Source: Planctomycetota bacterium
GTDB lineage: Bacteria; Planctomycetota; Phycisphaerae; Sedimentisphaerales; Anaerobacaceae
Assembly (NCBI GenBank): GCA_019456145.1
Contig: VRUL01000001.1
Coordinates: forward strand, 434,001-498,000
Direction of reading: 5' to 3'
Length of the DNA stretch: 64,000 nt
Made by a program: the position numbers and the translations under genes. Under the pieces are notes generated by a model. The model was not told the DNA's origin. It saw only the letters and a program-made list of their open reading frames with translations, and made no database searches. This document shows positions 43,834-53,119 of this stretch, one piece after another. How positions within the stretch are numbered: position 1 is the stretch's first letter; the number at the start of each line of letters is the position of its first letter.

Positions 43834-45471
43834 ATGGTTGTAGCGCGTTTTGCGCCATCACCAACAGGTTATTTGCACGTCGGCGGTGCCCGAACGGCCC
43901 TGTTTAACTGGCTCTGGGCCCGGCGGATGGGTGGTAAATTTATTTTGCGTATTGAGGATACGGACCAGAAACGCAACACTCCAACGGCAATTGAGCAGGT
44001 TATTGCGGATCTTCGCTGGCTCGGTATCGAATGGGACGAGGGGCCGGAGGTTGGGGGACCGAATGGGCCGTATCTGCAGTCCGAACGGCGGGATATCTAC
44101 GATAAATATGTAAAACAACTTCTCGACGAGAAAAAGGCCTATTATTGTTTCGATACGGCTGATGAGCTTAAGGCCATGCGCAGGGAGGCCGAGAAGCAAA
44201 AAAAGAGCTTTATCTATCGGCGCCCGGAGGATTTCCCCGATGACGGCGACGCCCAAAACAAGCGCGGGCAAGGCTGTCCTGTAACGGTACGCTTTGCCGT
44301 CGGCCGGGATGAGCCTATTGTGGTTGCCGATATGGTGCGTGGTGAGGTCAAGTTTGCAGCCGGCGAAATAGGCGATTTTATCATACAAAAGAGCGATGGA
44401 TTTCCCACGTACAACTTTGCGTGCGTCGTCGATGATAAGCTTATGGGGGTGACCCACGTCCTCCGCGGGCAGGAACACCTTATGAATACGCCCGGTCAGC
44501 AGGAATTATGGAAAGCTTTAGGGTTTGGCGAGCTTCTGAAGTATGCGCACATGTCCGTTACCGTCAGCGATACCGGCGGGAAGCTTTCCAAACGCGAGCG
44601 TCCGAAGGCATTGAGGAAGGCCATCAAAAGTATAGAAGATATCGACCTTGAAAAACTTGCAAAGGCCGGTGATATTGCAGTTGAAGAAATAAACAGCTTT
44701 CTTAAGGGTAAAACTACACCTGATGTGCCCGCTATCGATGCTATGACAAAATACCTCGGAGTTCATCTGCCGGAGATTAACATTGTTGATTTCTTCAACA
44801 GCGGATACCTTCCCGAGACCATGGTGAATTTTCTTGCACTATTGGGCTGGAACCCCGGGGGCGACCGGGAAATTATGTCGCTTGAGGAATTAGTCGAGTG
44901 TTTTGATCTTTCGCGTTTGACAAAGGCAAATAGTCTGTTTGATCGCGATAAGCTTCTTGCATTCAACACCGAGCACATTCGCCGGGTAGGCAAAGAAAGA
45001 CTTCTTGGCCATTTTAAGGATTATTTGAAAGCCGTCGAATCGCCGGTCATTGGCGCCGATGATGAGACCTTAGAGAGAATTATAGAAATTTGCGCAGGCG
45101 CAAGAACGTTAGCGGATATCGAGCGTAAAAGCAGGTTTCTGTTTTTGGCCGATGAGAGAATAGAGTACGATGAGAAAGCGGTTAAAAAAGTTTTGCTCAA
45201 AAATGACGGATTAGCTGTTTTAGCAATCGTTCGTGATAAACTTGAGGCTATGGAGCAGTTTACCGTTGATAATATCGAGGGTATGCTGCGCAGTTTGGCT
45301 CAAGAAAAGCAGGTCGGCCTGGGGAAAGTTGCTCAACCCTTGCGTGTAGCCATTTGTGGGACTACAATCAGTCCGCCTATTTTTGATTCTGTGCAGATGT
45401 TAGGTAAAGAAAAAACCTTAAGAAGAATAGATAATACGGTAAGAACAGTCAAAGCAAGGGCGCAGAATTAG
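43834..45471 (+). CDS. gltX: Glutamyl-tRNA synthetase with insertion
   Basis: Class I synthetase, 545 residues from the ATG preceded by GAGG at six bases; the family norm is about 470-500. The HIGH equivalent is HVGG (15-18) and the KMSKS equivalent KLSKR (250-254). Between KLSKR and the conserved FFNSGYLPETMVNFLALLGW there are about 60 extra residues (roughly 255-317) with charged helices. The anticodon-binding domain follows. It opens a plus-strand run with a PfkB kinase, thpR, recA and alaS and has a good promoter upstream. Confidence 0.96.
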   Translation: MVVARFAPSPTGYLHVGGARTALFNWLWARRMGGKFILRIEDTDQKRNTPTAIEQVIADLRWLGIEWDEGPEVGGPNGPYLQSERRDIYDKYVKQLLDEKKAYYCFDTADELKAMRREAEKQKKSFIYRRPEDFPDDGDAQNKRGQGCPVTVRFAVGRDEPIVVADMVRGEVKFAAGEIGDFIIQKSDGFPTYNFACVVDDKLMGVTHVLRGQEHLMNTPGQQELWKALGFGELLKYAHMSVTVSDTGGKLSKRERPKALRKAIKSIEDIDLEKLAKAGDIAVEEINSFLKGKTTPDVPAIDAMTKYLGVHLPEINIVDFFNSGYLPETMVNFLALLGWNPGGDREIMSLEELVECFDLSRLTKANSLFDRDKLLAFNTEHIRRVGKERLLGHFKDYLKAVESPVIGADDETLERIIEICAGARTLADIERKSRFLFLADERIEYDEKAVKKVLLKNDGLAVLAIVRDKLEAMEQFTVDNIEGMLRSLAQEKQVGLGKVAQPLRVAICGTTISPPIFDSVQMLGKEKTLRRIDNTVRTVKARAQN

Positions 45472-45484
45472 AGGAGAGTAATAC

Positions 45485-46390
45485 GTGTCATTATTGGTAA
45501 CCGGTTCGATTGGAATTGATACTGTCACAACGCCATACGGGGTCAGTGAGGACTGCCTGGGTGGTTCTTCGGTTTATTTTAGTATGGCGGCGAGTTTTTT
45601 TACGCCGGTCCGGTTTCTCGGGGTCATCGGCCCGGATTGTCCGTTCGATTTGGCTGAAGTTTTTGCCGGCAGGGACGTTGATTTGACGGGTTTGGAGGTC
45701 AGGGAGCAGAGCAAGACCTTTCGCTGGAAAGGCACGTATAGCGATAATATGGATGACAGAAGAACGGATTACATTGAATTAAATGTTCTTGCCGAGGCGC
45801 CGCCGGAGGTGCCGGAAGAATATAGAGACAGTAAATTCGTCTTCCTTGCAAATACCGCCCCGGCTCTTCAGATGCAATTGCTCCAGCAGGTACAAGGGCC
45901 TGATTTTGTGGCAGCCGATACGATGGACTGCTGGATTAAGGATAACCTTGATGATTTGAACCGGCTGCTTGAAAAAATCGACTGCCTGGTAATCAATGAC
46001 GGCGAGGCGCGGATGCTGGCGGCCGAATATAATCTGGTAAAGGCAGCGGAAAAGATTTTGGATATGGGGCCTACTGTGGTGATAATCAAGAAGGGTGAAT
46101 CGGGTTCGATGGTATGCAATGGGAGCGGGGAGAGATTTATTTTGCCGGCTTATCCAGCCGCCGAAGTCAAAGACCCGACCGGAGCCGGGGACAGCTTTGC
46201 AGGGGGCTTTATGGGTTATCTTGTGCAGGCAGGCAAGACCGATTTTGCCTCGTTGAAGACGGCAGTTGCGTATGGCACGGTGGTTGCCTCGTTTACGATT
46301 GCCGATTTTTCACTGGCAGGTCTGACGTCGATAAGTAAAAACGATATCGATGGCAGATTGGAAACTTTGCGGCAAGTTACACGTTTTTAG
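45485..46390 (+). CDS. PfkB-family sugar kinase
   Basis: Ribokinase/PfkB-type kinase, 301 residues. GTG start with GGAGAG upstream, 13 bases after gltX. N-terminal strand LLVTGSIGIDTV and CLGGSSVYFSMAASFF contain the GG substrate motif. The C-terminal signature DPTGAGDSFAGGFMGYL holds the catalytic Asp and the anion hole. ADTMDCWIKDN and LVINDGEARML resemble members annotated as sugar or nucleoside kinases in Planctomycetes. The substrate cannot be told. Confidence 0.9.
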   Translation: MSLLVTGSIGIDTVTTPYGVSEDCLGGSSVYFSMAASFFTPVRFLGVIGPDCPFDLAEVFAGRDVDLTGLEVREQSKTFRWKGTYSDNMDDRRTDYIELNVLAEAPPEVPEEYRDSKFVFLANTAPALQMQLLQQVQGPDFVAADTMDCWIKDNLDDLNRLLEKIDCLVINDGEARMLAAEYNLVKAAEKILDMGPTVVIIKKGESGSMVCNGSGERFILPAYPAAEVKDPTGAGDSFAGGFMGYLVQAGKTDFASLKTAVAYGTVVASFTIADFSLAGLTSISKNDIDGRLETLRQVTRF

Positions 46391-46405
46391 GTGGGGCGCG
46401 GCAAG

Positions 46406-46978
46406 ATGCGATGCTTTATAGCGATAGATATTGACGAGAATAACAGGGCCGCCCTGGGCGATTTGCAGCAGCAGTTGAAAAGCAAAGTTGATGTTAAGAG
46501 AAGCGACGTCAAGTGGGTGAACCCGGAGAACGTGCACCTGACGTTGAAGTTTCTGGGCGAGATCAAAGATGAGCAGGTCGTTGATATCTGTAATATAGTC
46601 AAGGAAGTTGCGGGCAGACATAACAGCTTCGAGCTGGGGATAGAATCAGTCGGCTATTTCGGCGGCCGAAGCGCCAGAGTTTTATGGGTTGGCATGGGCA
46701 AGGGACGCGACAATCTGCTGCGATTGCAGGAAGACCTTGAGCAGCAGTTGGCCTCAGCAGGCTGGCCGGCGGAGAAGAGGGCTTATTCAGGCCATCTGAC
46801 GCTATGCAGGCTAAGGAATCCCAAAGCTGGTTTCAAACTGGTACCGATAGTTGAGCAATACAAGGATTTTAAGGTCGGGATTATGCCTGCCGATTCGGTC
46901 TTGGTTTACCAGAGCCAGTTGACGCCCGCCGGGCCTATTTATACCGTTTTAGGCGAATATAAAATGCGTGAAACATAA
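46406..46978 (+). CDS. thpR: RNA 2',3'-cyclic phosphodiesterase
   Basis: LigT/ThpR of the 2H phosphoesterase superfamily, 190 residues. The two catalytic HxT motifs are in ENVHLTLKFLGEI and YSGHLTLCRLRN. MRCFIAIDID is the standard opening, which sets the ATG at 46406 rather than the GTG 15 bases upstream. The C-terminus VYQSQLTPAGPIYTVLGEY is typical. The protein opens 2',3'-cyclic phosphates on RNA ends. A thpR-recA neighbourhood is common in bacteria; recA starts 46 bases later. Confidence 0.94.
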   Translation: MRCFIAIDIDENNRAALGDLQQQLKSKVDVKRSDVKWVNPENVHLTLKFLGEIKDEQVVDICNIVKEVAGRHNSFELGIESVGYFGGRSARVLWVGMGKGRDNLLRLQEDLEQQLASAGWPAEKRAYSGHLTLCRLRNPKAGFKLVPIVEQYKDFKVGIMPADSVLVYQSQLTPAGPIYTVLGEYKMRET

Positions 46979-47024
46979 TGTGTGAAGCGAAACAGGATAT
47001 ACAGAAATAAGGAGGTTAAAAAAA

Positions 47025-48092
47025 ATGGCAAAGACAAAAACGTCGCAAACAAGCAAGGGCAAGGTAGAGAGTTTGAAGCCCCAAACAACCGGCAAGGAAA
47101 CAGCGTTGCAGCGTGTGATTGCGCAGATTGAGAAGCAATACGGCCAAGGCGCGATTATGCAAATGGATGAACACAAGTACGCCAAAGTCGCTGGCATACT
47201 GACCGGGTCACTATCGCTTGACATGGCTCTGGGCGGTGTGGGTGTCCCGCGCGGCAGGGTTACAGAGCTGTTCGGCCCGGAAGCGTCCGGCAAGACTACC
47301 CTGGCGCTTCATGTCATTGCAAGCGCCCAACGCGGGGGCGGGGTGGCGGCGTTCATCGACGCCGAACACGCGCTGGACACAACCTGGGCCAAAAAACTGG
47401 GTGTCGATGTAAGCAGCATGCTGGTGAGCCAGCCCGACACTGGTGAACAGGCGCTCGAAATTGTCGAGATGTTGATAAGGTCCAATTCGGTCGATGTTAT
47501 AATTGTTGATTCGGTGGCCGCACTTACGCCGGCAATAGAGATCGAAGGACAAATGGGTGACAGGCACGTCGGACTACAGGCAAGATTAATGAGCCAGGCG
47601 ATGAGAAAGCTTACCGCTGTCATCGGCAAGAGCAAAACCGTCCTTCTGTTCATAAATCAAATACGTATGAAAATCGGCGTGATGTTTGGCAATCCTGAAA
47701 CCACTCCCGGTGGAAGGGCGCTGAAGTTTTACAGCACAATCCGAATAGACGTGAGACGGCTGGCGACTATTAAGGACGGCGGCATCGCGGTGGGGAGCAG
47801 GGTCAGGGCCAGAGTGGTAAAGAATAAAATCGCACCGCCTTTCCGTGAAGCGGAATTCGACCTTATGTTCGACCACGGAATCAGCTACGAAGGCGACTTG
47901 CTTGATTTGGGAGTTGATTGCGATTGTGTGGAAAAGAGCGGTGCCTGGTTAAACTACGGGGATATCCGACTCGGGCAGGGCAGGGAAAACGCCAAGAAGT
48001 ATTTAGCGGAAAATAAAGATTTGTGCGATGAGATAAAAGAAAAAATCCTCGTTGCCAAAGAGTTAAAGCCAGAGACGCAAGACGAGAAATGA
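47025..48092 (+). CDS. recA: Recombinase RecA
   Basis: RecA, 355 residues, complete. Walker A GPEASGKT (84-91), [23 protein letters not shown] with loop L1, MSQAMRKL and [26 protein letters not shown] covering loop L2, then the C-terminal domain ending [11 protein letters not shown] basic, Thr/Ser/Lys-rich N-terminal extension of about 25 residues precedes the core. AGGAGG lies nine bases before the ATG. alaS starts one base after the stop. No obvious SOS box was found by eye in the 46-base gap upstream. Confidence 0.98.
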   Translation: MAKTKTSQTSKGKVESLKPQTTGKETALQRVIAQIEKQYGQGAIMQMDEHKYAKVAGILTGSLSLDMALGGVGVPRGRVTELFGPEASGKTTLALHVIASAQRGGGVAAFIDAEHALDTTWAKKLGVDVSSMLVSQPDTGEQALEIVEMLIRSNSVDVIIVDSVAALTPAIEIEGQMGDRHVGLQARLMSQAMRKLTAVIGKSKTVLLFINQIRMKIGVMFGNPETTPGGRALKFYSTIRIDVRRLATIKDGGIAVGSRVRARVVKNKIAPPFREAEFDLMFDHGISYEGDLLDLGVDCDCVEKSGAWLNYGDIRLGQGRENAKKYLAENKDLCDEIKEKILVAKELKPETQDEK

Positions 48093-48093
48093 A

Positions 48094-50814
48094 ATGTTAA
48101 GCGCAGAGCAAATCAGAAGCGGCTTTATAGATTTTTTCAAGGACAAGGGGCACGAATTTGTTCCCAGCTCGCCCATAGTGCCTATTGGTGATGAGACCCT
48201 GCTTTTTGCCAACGCGGGGATGAACCAGTTCAAGGACATTTTTTTGGGCCTGGTGTCCCCGAAGTGTCCCCGGGCGGTCAACAGCCAAAAATGCCTGCGT
48301 GTAAGCGGCAAGCACAACGACCTTGAGGAAGTGGGTAAAGACACGTATCACCACACTTTTTTCGAGATGTTAGGCAATTGGTCTTTCGATGATTACTTTA
48401 AGGCTGAGGCGATTGAATGGGCCTGGGAGCTTCTTACAAAGGTTTGGGGCATTGCGCCGGAGAGCTTGTGGGCGACGGTTTTTTCCGGGTACGACCCCGA
48501 CGGCCTGCCCAGAGACGATGAGGCCGCCAGGCTGTGGACGAAGGTGACTTCGATACATGCTGAGCGGGTCTTGGCTTTCGGCAAGAAAGATAATTTCTGG
48601 GAGATGGGCGATATCGGTCCCTGTGGGCCTTGCAGTGAAATACATATCGACCTCGGGCCTGAGATGTGCGATAAAAAAGGTGTCGGCGGCCACAAATGCG
48701 CCGTCAACGGCGGTTGCAGCCGATTCATCGAACTCTGGAATCTGGTCTTTATACAATATAACCGTACCAAGGACGGTAAGCACGTTGAGTTGGATGCCAA
48801 ATACATCGATACCGGTGCCGGCCTGGAAAGAATCGCGGCTGTGCTGCAGAAAAAAAAGAGCAATTATGATACCGATTTGTTTATGCCCATAGTCGAAGGT
48901 ATCACTGAGATAACCGGCCACAAATATACATCCGAGCTGAACAACAATGTTGACAATGCCTTCCGGGTCATTTCCGACCATATTCGGTCACTAACCTTTG
49001 CGATAACCGATGGGGCGACACCGTCGAATGAGGGCAGGGGCTATGTGATTCGTCGGATACTTCGGAGGGCTTCGAGGTTTGGCAGGGAGCTGGGGATGCA
49101 TGAGCCGTTTATGTATAAACTTGTGCCGGTAGTTGTTGACTGTTTGGGTGATGCGTTTGTCGAAATAAAAGCAAGGGCCGACTATGTCTCTACGGTCGTC
49201 GAATCAGAGGAGAAAAGTTTTGGCAGGACGCTCGATAGAGGTATAGAAATCTTTAACACCGCTACCAAGCGGGCGCAGAAATCAAAAAACAAAATTATCA
49301 ATGGCCAAGATGCCTTCCAGCTTTATGATACGTATGGTTTTCCGCTTGATTTGACCGAGCTTATGGCTGAAGAACGCAGCCTCAAAGTCGATACAGCTAA
49401 ATTTAATGAACTGATGGATGAGCAAAGACAGCGCGCAAGGGCGGCCCAAAAATCTGCGTCGCTAATCTCGGCCCTGGCTGATGTCAAGCTGCCGACAACG
49501 GAAGACCTGCATAAATATAAGTATGACCAATCCGACAGTAAGATAGTTGGCTTTGTTGATGAGAAGGGGTTCAGGAACGAGGGTAATATTGATGTTGGCG
49601 GCGAGGTTGGGATTGTTCTCGACAGGACCTGTTTTTATGCCGAGGCGGGCGGACAGGTCGGTGATTGCGGCATTATAGAGTCGGGTAAAGCACGGTTCAT
49701 TGTTGAGAACACTGTCAGGATAGCTGATTGCGTTATTCACCGAGGTAAAGTTGCGGAAGGTTCGTTGGCGGTTGGCCAAACTGTAAAAGCGGTTGTCAGC
49801 AAAGACAGGGACTCGATAAAGAAAAACCATACCGCTACTCATCTGCTGCAGTGGGCGCTTCAGCAGGTGATGGGCAAATCAGTGGTGCAGCAGGGCAGTC
49901 TGGTTGGGCCGGACTATTTGAGGTTTGACTTCACCTATCCGGCGGCTTTGAAAGGTGAGCAGATAAAAAAAGTTGAGAATTTAGTGAGAGAGAAAATCAC
50001 GGAAGATTTGCCTTTGACTTGCGTAGTGATGCCCGGAGCGGAGGCGGAAAAACTCGGGGCCATGGCGCTTTTCGGAGAGAAGTATGGAAGCGAAGTTAGA
50101 GTGGTGGCTATTGGTGCGGCAAACGAAAAACTGGTTGAAGAAGCTTTTTCGCGGGAATTCTGCGGTGGCACGCACTGTGATAATACGGGACAAATAGGCG
50201 GCTTTAAGATAATCAAAGAAGAGAGCATCTCTGCCGGGGTCCGCAGGATTACCGCACTGACCGGCTCCGGGCTCACAAAATATATCGAGGACCGAGGCGA
50301 GATTATCGAAAAGCTTTCGATAATGCTCAAAACCAGCGCCGAGGCACTGGTGGATCGCGTCGACCGGCTGATAAAGGAAAACAAGAAACTTGCCAAGAAA
50401 CTCAAATCGGGGGCCCGGCAATCAGGCTCCGACACGAAGGCCGAGGCGAAGAAACTTCTGGAAAAATGTGAAAAAATTGACGGCACATCCGTGGTCATTG
50501 GTCGACTCTCAACGACGTCGGTCGAACAGGCCAGAGAGGCTGTCGATATGCTCAAAAAGAAGGCGAAATCTGCCGCTGTTGTTCTGGGATTTGATGATGA
50601 CGGCAAGGTGACACTGTTGGTTGGATTTACCGATGATTTAGTCAAAAAGGGACTAAAGGCAGGCGATGTGATCAAGGCGATTGCACCTATTGTTGATGGC
50701 GGCGGCGGTGGAAGGCCTCAGATGGCCCAGGCCGGTGGAAAAAAACCGGAGAAAATCAAAGAAGCCTTGGCCAAAGCCGGAGAGCTGATAAAAGAAAAGT
50801 TGGGCGATGTTTGA
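48094..50814 (+). CDS. alaS: Alanyl-tRNA synthetase
   Basis: Class II synthetase, 906 residues, full length. Catalytic domain from IRSGFIDFFKDKGHEFVPSS through DNAFRVISDHIRSLTFAITDG; editing domain with HTATHLLQWAL (HxxxH) and CGGTHCDNTG; C-terminal oligomerisation domain with a coiled coil and the GGGGGGRPQMAQAGG segment. Translation is probably coupled to recA, one base upstream. The recA-alaS order is conserved in several phyla. A T-rich stretch with weak CTGAAAA/TTTTTTCAG symmetry follows the stop and may help termination. Confidence 0.98.
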   Translation: MLSAEQIRSGFIDFFKDKGHEFVPSSPIVPIGDETLLFANAGMNQFKDIFLGLVSPKCPRAVNSQKCLRVSGKHNDLEEVGKDTYHHTFFEMLGNWSFDDYFKAEAIEWAWELLTKVWGIAPESLWATVFSGYDPDGLPRDDEAARLWTKVTSIHAERVLAFGKKDNFWEMGDIGPCGPCSEIHIDLGPEMCDKKGVGGHKCAVNGGCSRFIELWNLVFIQYNRTKDGKHVELDAKYIDTGAGLERIAAVLQKKKSNYDTDLFMPIVEGITEITGHKYTSELNNNVDNAFRVISDHIRSLTFAITDGATPSNEGRGYVIRRILRRASRFGRELGMHEPFMYKLVPVVVDCLGDAFVEIKARADYVSTVVESEEKSFGRTLDRGIEIFNTATKRAQKSKNKIINGQDAFQLYDTYGFPLDLTELMAEERSLKVDTAKFNELMDEQRQRARAAQKSASLISALADVKLPTTEDLHKYKYDQSDSKIVGFVDEKGFRNEGNIDVGGEVGIVLDRTCFYAEAGGQVGDCGIIESGKARFIVENTVRIADCVIHRGKVAEGSLAVGQTVKAVVSKDRDSIKKNHTATHLLQWALQQVMGKSVVQQGSLVGPDYLRFDFTYPAALKGEQIKKVENLVREKITEDLPLTCVVMPGAEAEKLGAMALFGEKYGSEVRVVAIGAANEKLVEEAFSREFCGGTHCDNTGQIGGFKIIKEESISAGVRRITALTGSGLTKYIEDRGEIIEKLSIMLKTSAEALVDRVDRLIKENKKLAKKLKSGARQSGSDTKAEAKKLLEKCEKIDGTSVVIGRLSTTSVEQAREAVDMLKKKAKSAAVVLGFDDDGKVTLLVGFTDDLVKKGLKAGDVIKAIAPIVDGGGGGRPQMAQAGGKKPEKIKEALAKAGELIKEKLGDV

Positions 50815-50943
50815 TTAATGCTGAAAAGCTGATTTTTTGTTTTTTCAGTGAATAAAACGAGCAATTCTGCGTCTTATTTATTAGAGCCCGTTAGTATTTA
50901 GCAACTACGCGAAGTGCAATTAATTGAGGTGGCGAGAGACTCT

Positions 50944-52041
50944 ATGATTAAGTTCCATTGCAAACACTGTGGTCAGAAAATCCGGGTTCCAGAAGTTGGC
51001 GCCGGCAGAAAAGGCAAGTGTCCAAAATGTAAAAATATAGTGCTTGTTCCAAAAGTTGAGGATATTTTGCCAGTCGCAAGCCAGACCGGGCCCATCGATT
51101 CGCAGATTATCCCACAAGCTACTATTCTGAATCCATCTGTTTTTGAGGATGGGCCTAAAGAAACAACGGCAGAGGAAACATCGACAGGTGGTGAAGTGTC
51201 CGGAGGAAGTTTAGGAGTGATGGCCGGTGTGTTAGGTGGCAGAGCAGGATACGAAGTCCAGGAAGAGACGCCCACTCGGGAACTTCCCTGGTTTATAGAT
51301 ACCTTTCTTTATCCCATAAGCAAAGCCGGTCTTACAACTATGGGAGTCATTATAGGTGTACCGCTTGCGATGAGTCTCTTTGTGTTCCTGCTTGGGTTAG
51401 TGATGTTAGCATTTCCGCCCATGTTTGTATTTGTTGCATTTTTCGGAATCATAGGGTGGCTGATTCGGATTGTAGTTAGTTTGTTTGCGTATTGGTACTT
51501 CTGCGAGTGCATCCGTGATAGCGCAGACGGGGGTATAAGGGCACCGGAAACTATGGCGACGACACCGAGTATAGGAGAGATTTTCTGGCAATTTATGAAA
51601 CTTGTTGGCTGCTTTATTTTTTTCTGGGCCCCTCTTACAGCATACGTTTATTCTGCGGGAGCGGGGGGATTGTTTTTTTTAACGGGTATTGAGCCAGTGG
51701 AATCGGAATTCTCTCTGTCTATAGCGATACTTCTACTGGCCTATGCAGTCTTTTTTTTCCCGATGGGGCTTTTGTCGATTGTGTTGTTTGACTCTATAGC
51801 GGGGCTGAACCCAATATTAATTATCGGCTCGATTCTCAGCACGTTTTTTCAGTATTGCGGCCTGATTCTGTTATTTTTCGCTATCGGTGCACTTAGCATA
51901 ATATCGGTGGCTATTTTGCCGCAGTTCTGGTTATTAAGGTTTTTTTCAAATGTAACTCTTCTTTACATGGCCATGGTCTACGCACATCTGTTGGGCAGGT
52001 TTTACTGGAGGTATCAGAAAAAGCTCAACTGGGAGGTTTAG
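50944..52041 (+). CDS. Zinc-ribbon multi-pass membrane protein, copy A
   Basis: Protein of 365 residues from the ATG at 50944; the GTG at 50914 adds a tail lacking the motif. An N-terminal zinc ribbon (Cys6, Cys9, Cys26, Cys29 in FHCKHCGQK and GKCPKCKN) is followed by a soluble linker of about 90 residues. Five to six hydrophobic segments come next, then the end AHLLGRFYWRYQKKLNWEV. The same layout and C-terminus appear in the following gene. The CKHCGQKIRVPEVGAGRKGKC ribbon is common at the start of planctomycete membrane proteins. Function unknown; no catalytic motif seen. Confidence 0.85.
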   Translation: MIKFHCKHCGQKIRVPEVGAGRKGKCPKCKNIVLVPKVEDILPVASQTGPIDSQIIPQATILNPSVFEDGPKETTAEETSTGGEVSGGSLGVMAGVLGGRAGYEVQEETPTRELPWFIDTFLYPISKAGLTTMGVIIGVPLAMSLFVFLLGLVMLAFPPMFVFVAFFGIIGWLIRIVVSLFAYWYFCECIRDSADGGIRAPETMATTPSIGEIFWQFMKLVGCFIFFWAPLTAYVYSAGAGGLFFLTGIEPVESEFSLSIAILLLAYAVFFFPMGLLSIVLFDSIAGLNPILIIGSILSTFFQYCGLILLFFAIGALSIISVAILPQFWLLRFFSNVTLLYMAMVYAHLLGRFYWRYQKKLNWEV

Positions 52042-52078
52042 AGAAGACTGTAAGTAACCATTGACTGCGGGATACGAA

Positions 52079-53119
52079 ATGGAAGATTTTGTAATTAAGC
52101 TTTTATGCACACACTGTGGTCAGAAAATCAGTGTTCCTAAAATCGGTGCAGGCAAAAAAGGCAAGTGCCCAAAGTGTAAGAATATAGTTGTTATCCCGGA
52201 AGCAGAAGACGCAGCGCCGGCTGCCGACCAAAGCAATTTTAGCGGCTCGAAGAAAGGAGCTAAATATGTAGGTTTTGACCATGCCCTTTTTGATATTCCA
52301 CCGGAGGATGCAACTGCAAATCAACTAAGCAGTCAAGGCAGCGTTTCTGAAAAAGACCTTGAAGAACTGCAAAGGCCTGCTGAAGGATTAGAAAAGGACA
52401 AAACCGGACAAATCGGCAAACGTAAACTGCCCTGGATTATCGATATATTCCTTTATCCAATGAGTTTCTGGGGTTTGGTTAACCTTGGGATTTTTATTGG
52501 AATAATATTGTTTCTTGACACTGTGGGGGAGATTCTTCCCTACTACTTTGCTATTTTGTTCTGGCTTTTAACATTAGTTATAAGGATCTTTGTTGTTTTA
52601 TTTATGTATTGGTACTTTGCCGCATGTGTACGCGACAGCGCTGAGGGCGGGTTGCGAGCGCCAAAGGTTATAGGGGATGTCCCCCCAGCAGGGGATATGC
52701 TCCGACAAATGGTGGATATTATTGGCTGTCTTGTAGTTTTCCTTGCGCCGTCTATTTTGTATGTGTTGATGACCTTCAGAACCGACGTAATCTTCTGGCT
52801 GTTATTGATATACGGAATATTCCTGTTCCCGATGGCGTTACTGGGCATTGTTGTGTTTGACTCTATGGCCGGCCTTAATCCCCGCATTATCTACAAGTCG
52901 ATATCAAATACGTTTTGGCAGTATTGCGGGCTTATCTTGCTGTTTGTTGCAGCAGTATTGGCGATTGTTGTGCTCGGGCAGAAGGCGGGTGAATCAGGAC
53001 ACCTGGTTATTCTTGTTCATTGCTCCGCTATCTACCTGATATTTGTCGCCGCTCATCTGCTGGGCAGGTTTTATTGGCGATATCAGGAAAAACTCAACTG
53101 GGAGGTAGCGGATTCTTAA
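52079..53119 (+). CDS. Zinc-ribbon multi-pass membrane protein, copy B
   Basis: Paralogue of the preceding gene, 346 residues from ATG 52079 (GGGA six bases upstream). Ribbon Cys10, Cys13, Cys30 and Cys33 (LCTHCGQKISVPKIG, GKCPKCKN), a soluble linker, then membrane segments with shared landmarks: LPWIIDIFLYPMS, YWYFAACVRDSAEGGLRAP, FPMALLGIVVFDSMAGLNP, FWQYCGLILLF, AHLLGRFYWRYQEKLNWEV. It lies 37 bases after copy A and overlaps the convergent hisD end by four bases. Divergence is largest in the linker. Function unknown. Confidence 0.85.
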   Translation: MEDFVIKLLCTHCGQKISVPKIGAGKKGKCPKCKNIVVIPEAEDAAPAADQSNFSGSKKGAKYVGFDHALFDIPPEDATANQLSSQGSVSEKDLEELQRPAEGLEKDKTGQIGKRKLPWIIDIFLYPMSFWGLVNLGIFIGIILFLDTVGEILPYYFAILFWLLTLVIRIFVVLFMYWYFAACVRDSAEGGLRAPKVIGDVPPAGDMLRQMVDIIGCLVVFLAPSILYVLMTFRTDVIFWLLLIYGIFLFPMALLGIVVFDSMAGLNPRIIYKSISNTFWQYCGLILLFVAAVLAIVVLGQKAGESGHLVILVHCSAIYLIFVAAHLLGRFYWRYQEKLNWEVADS

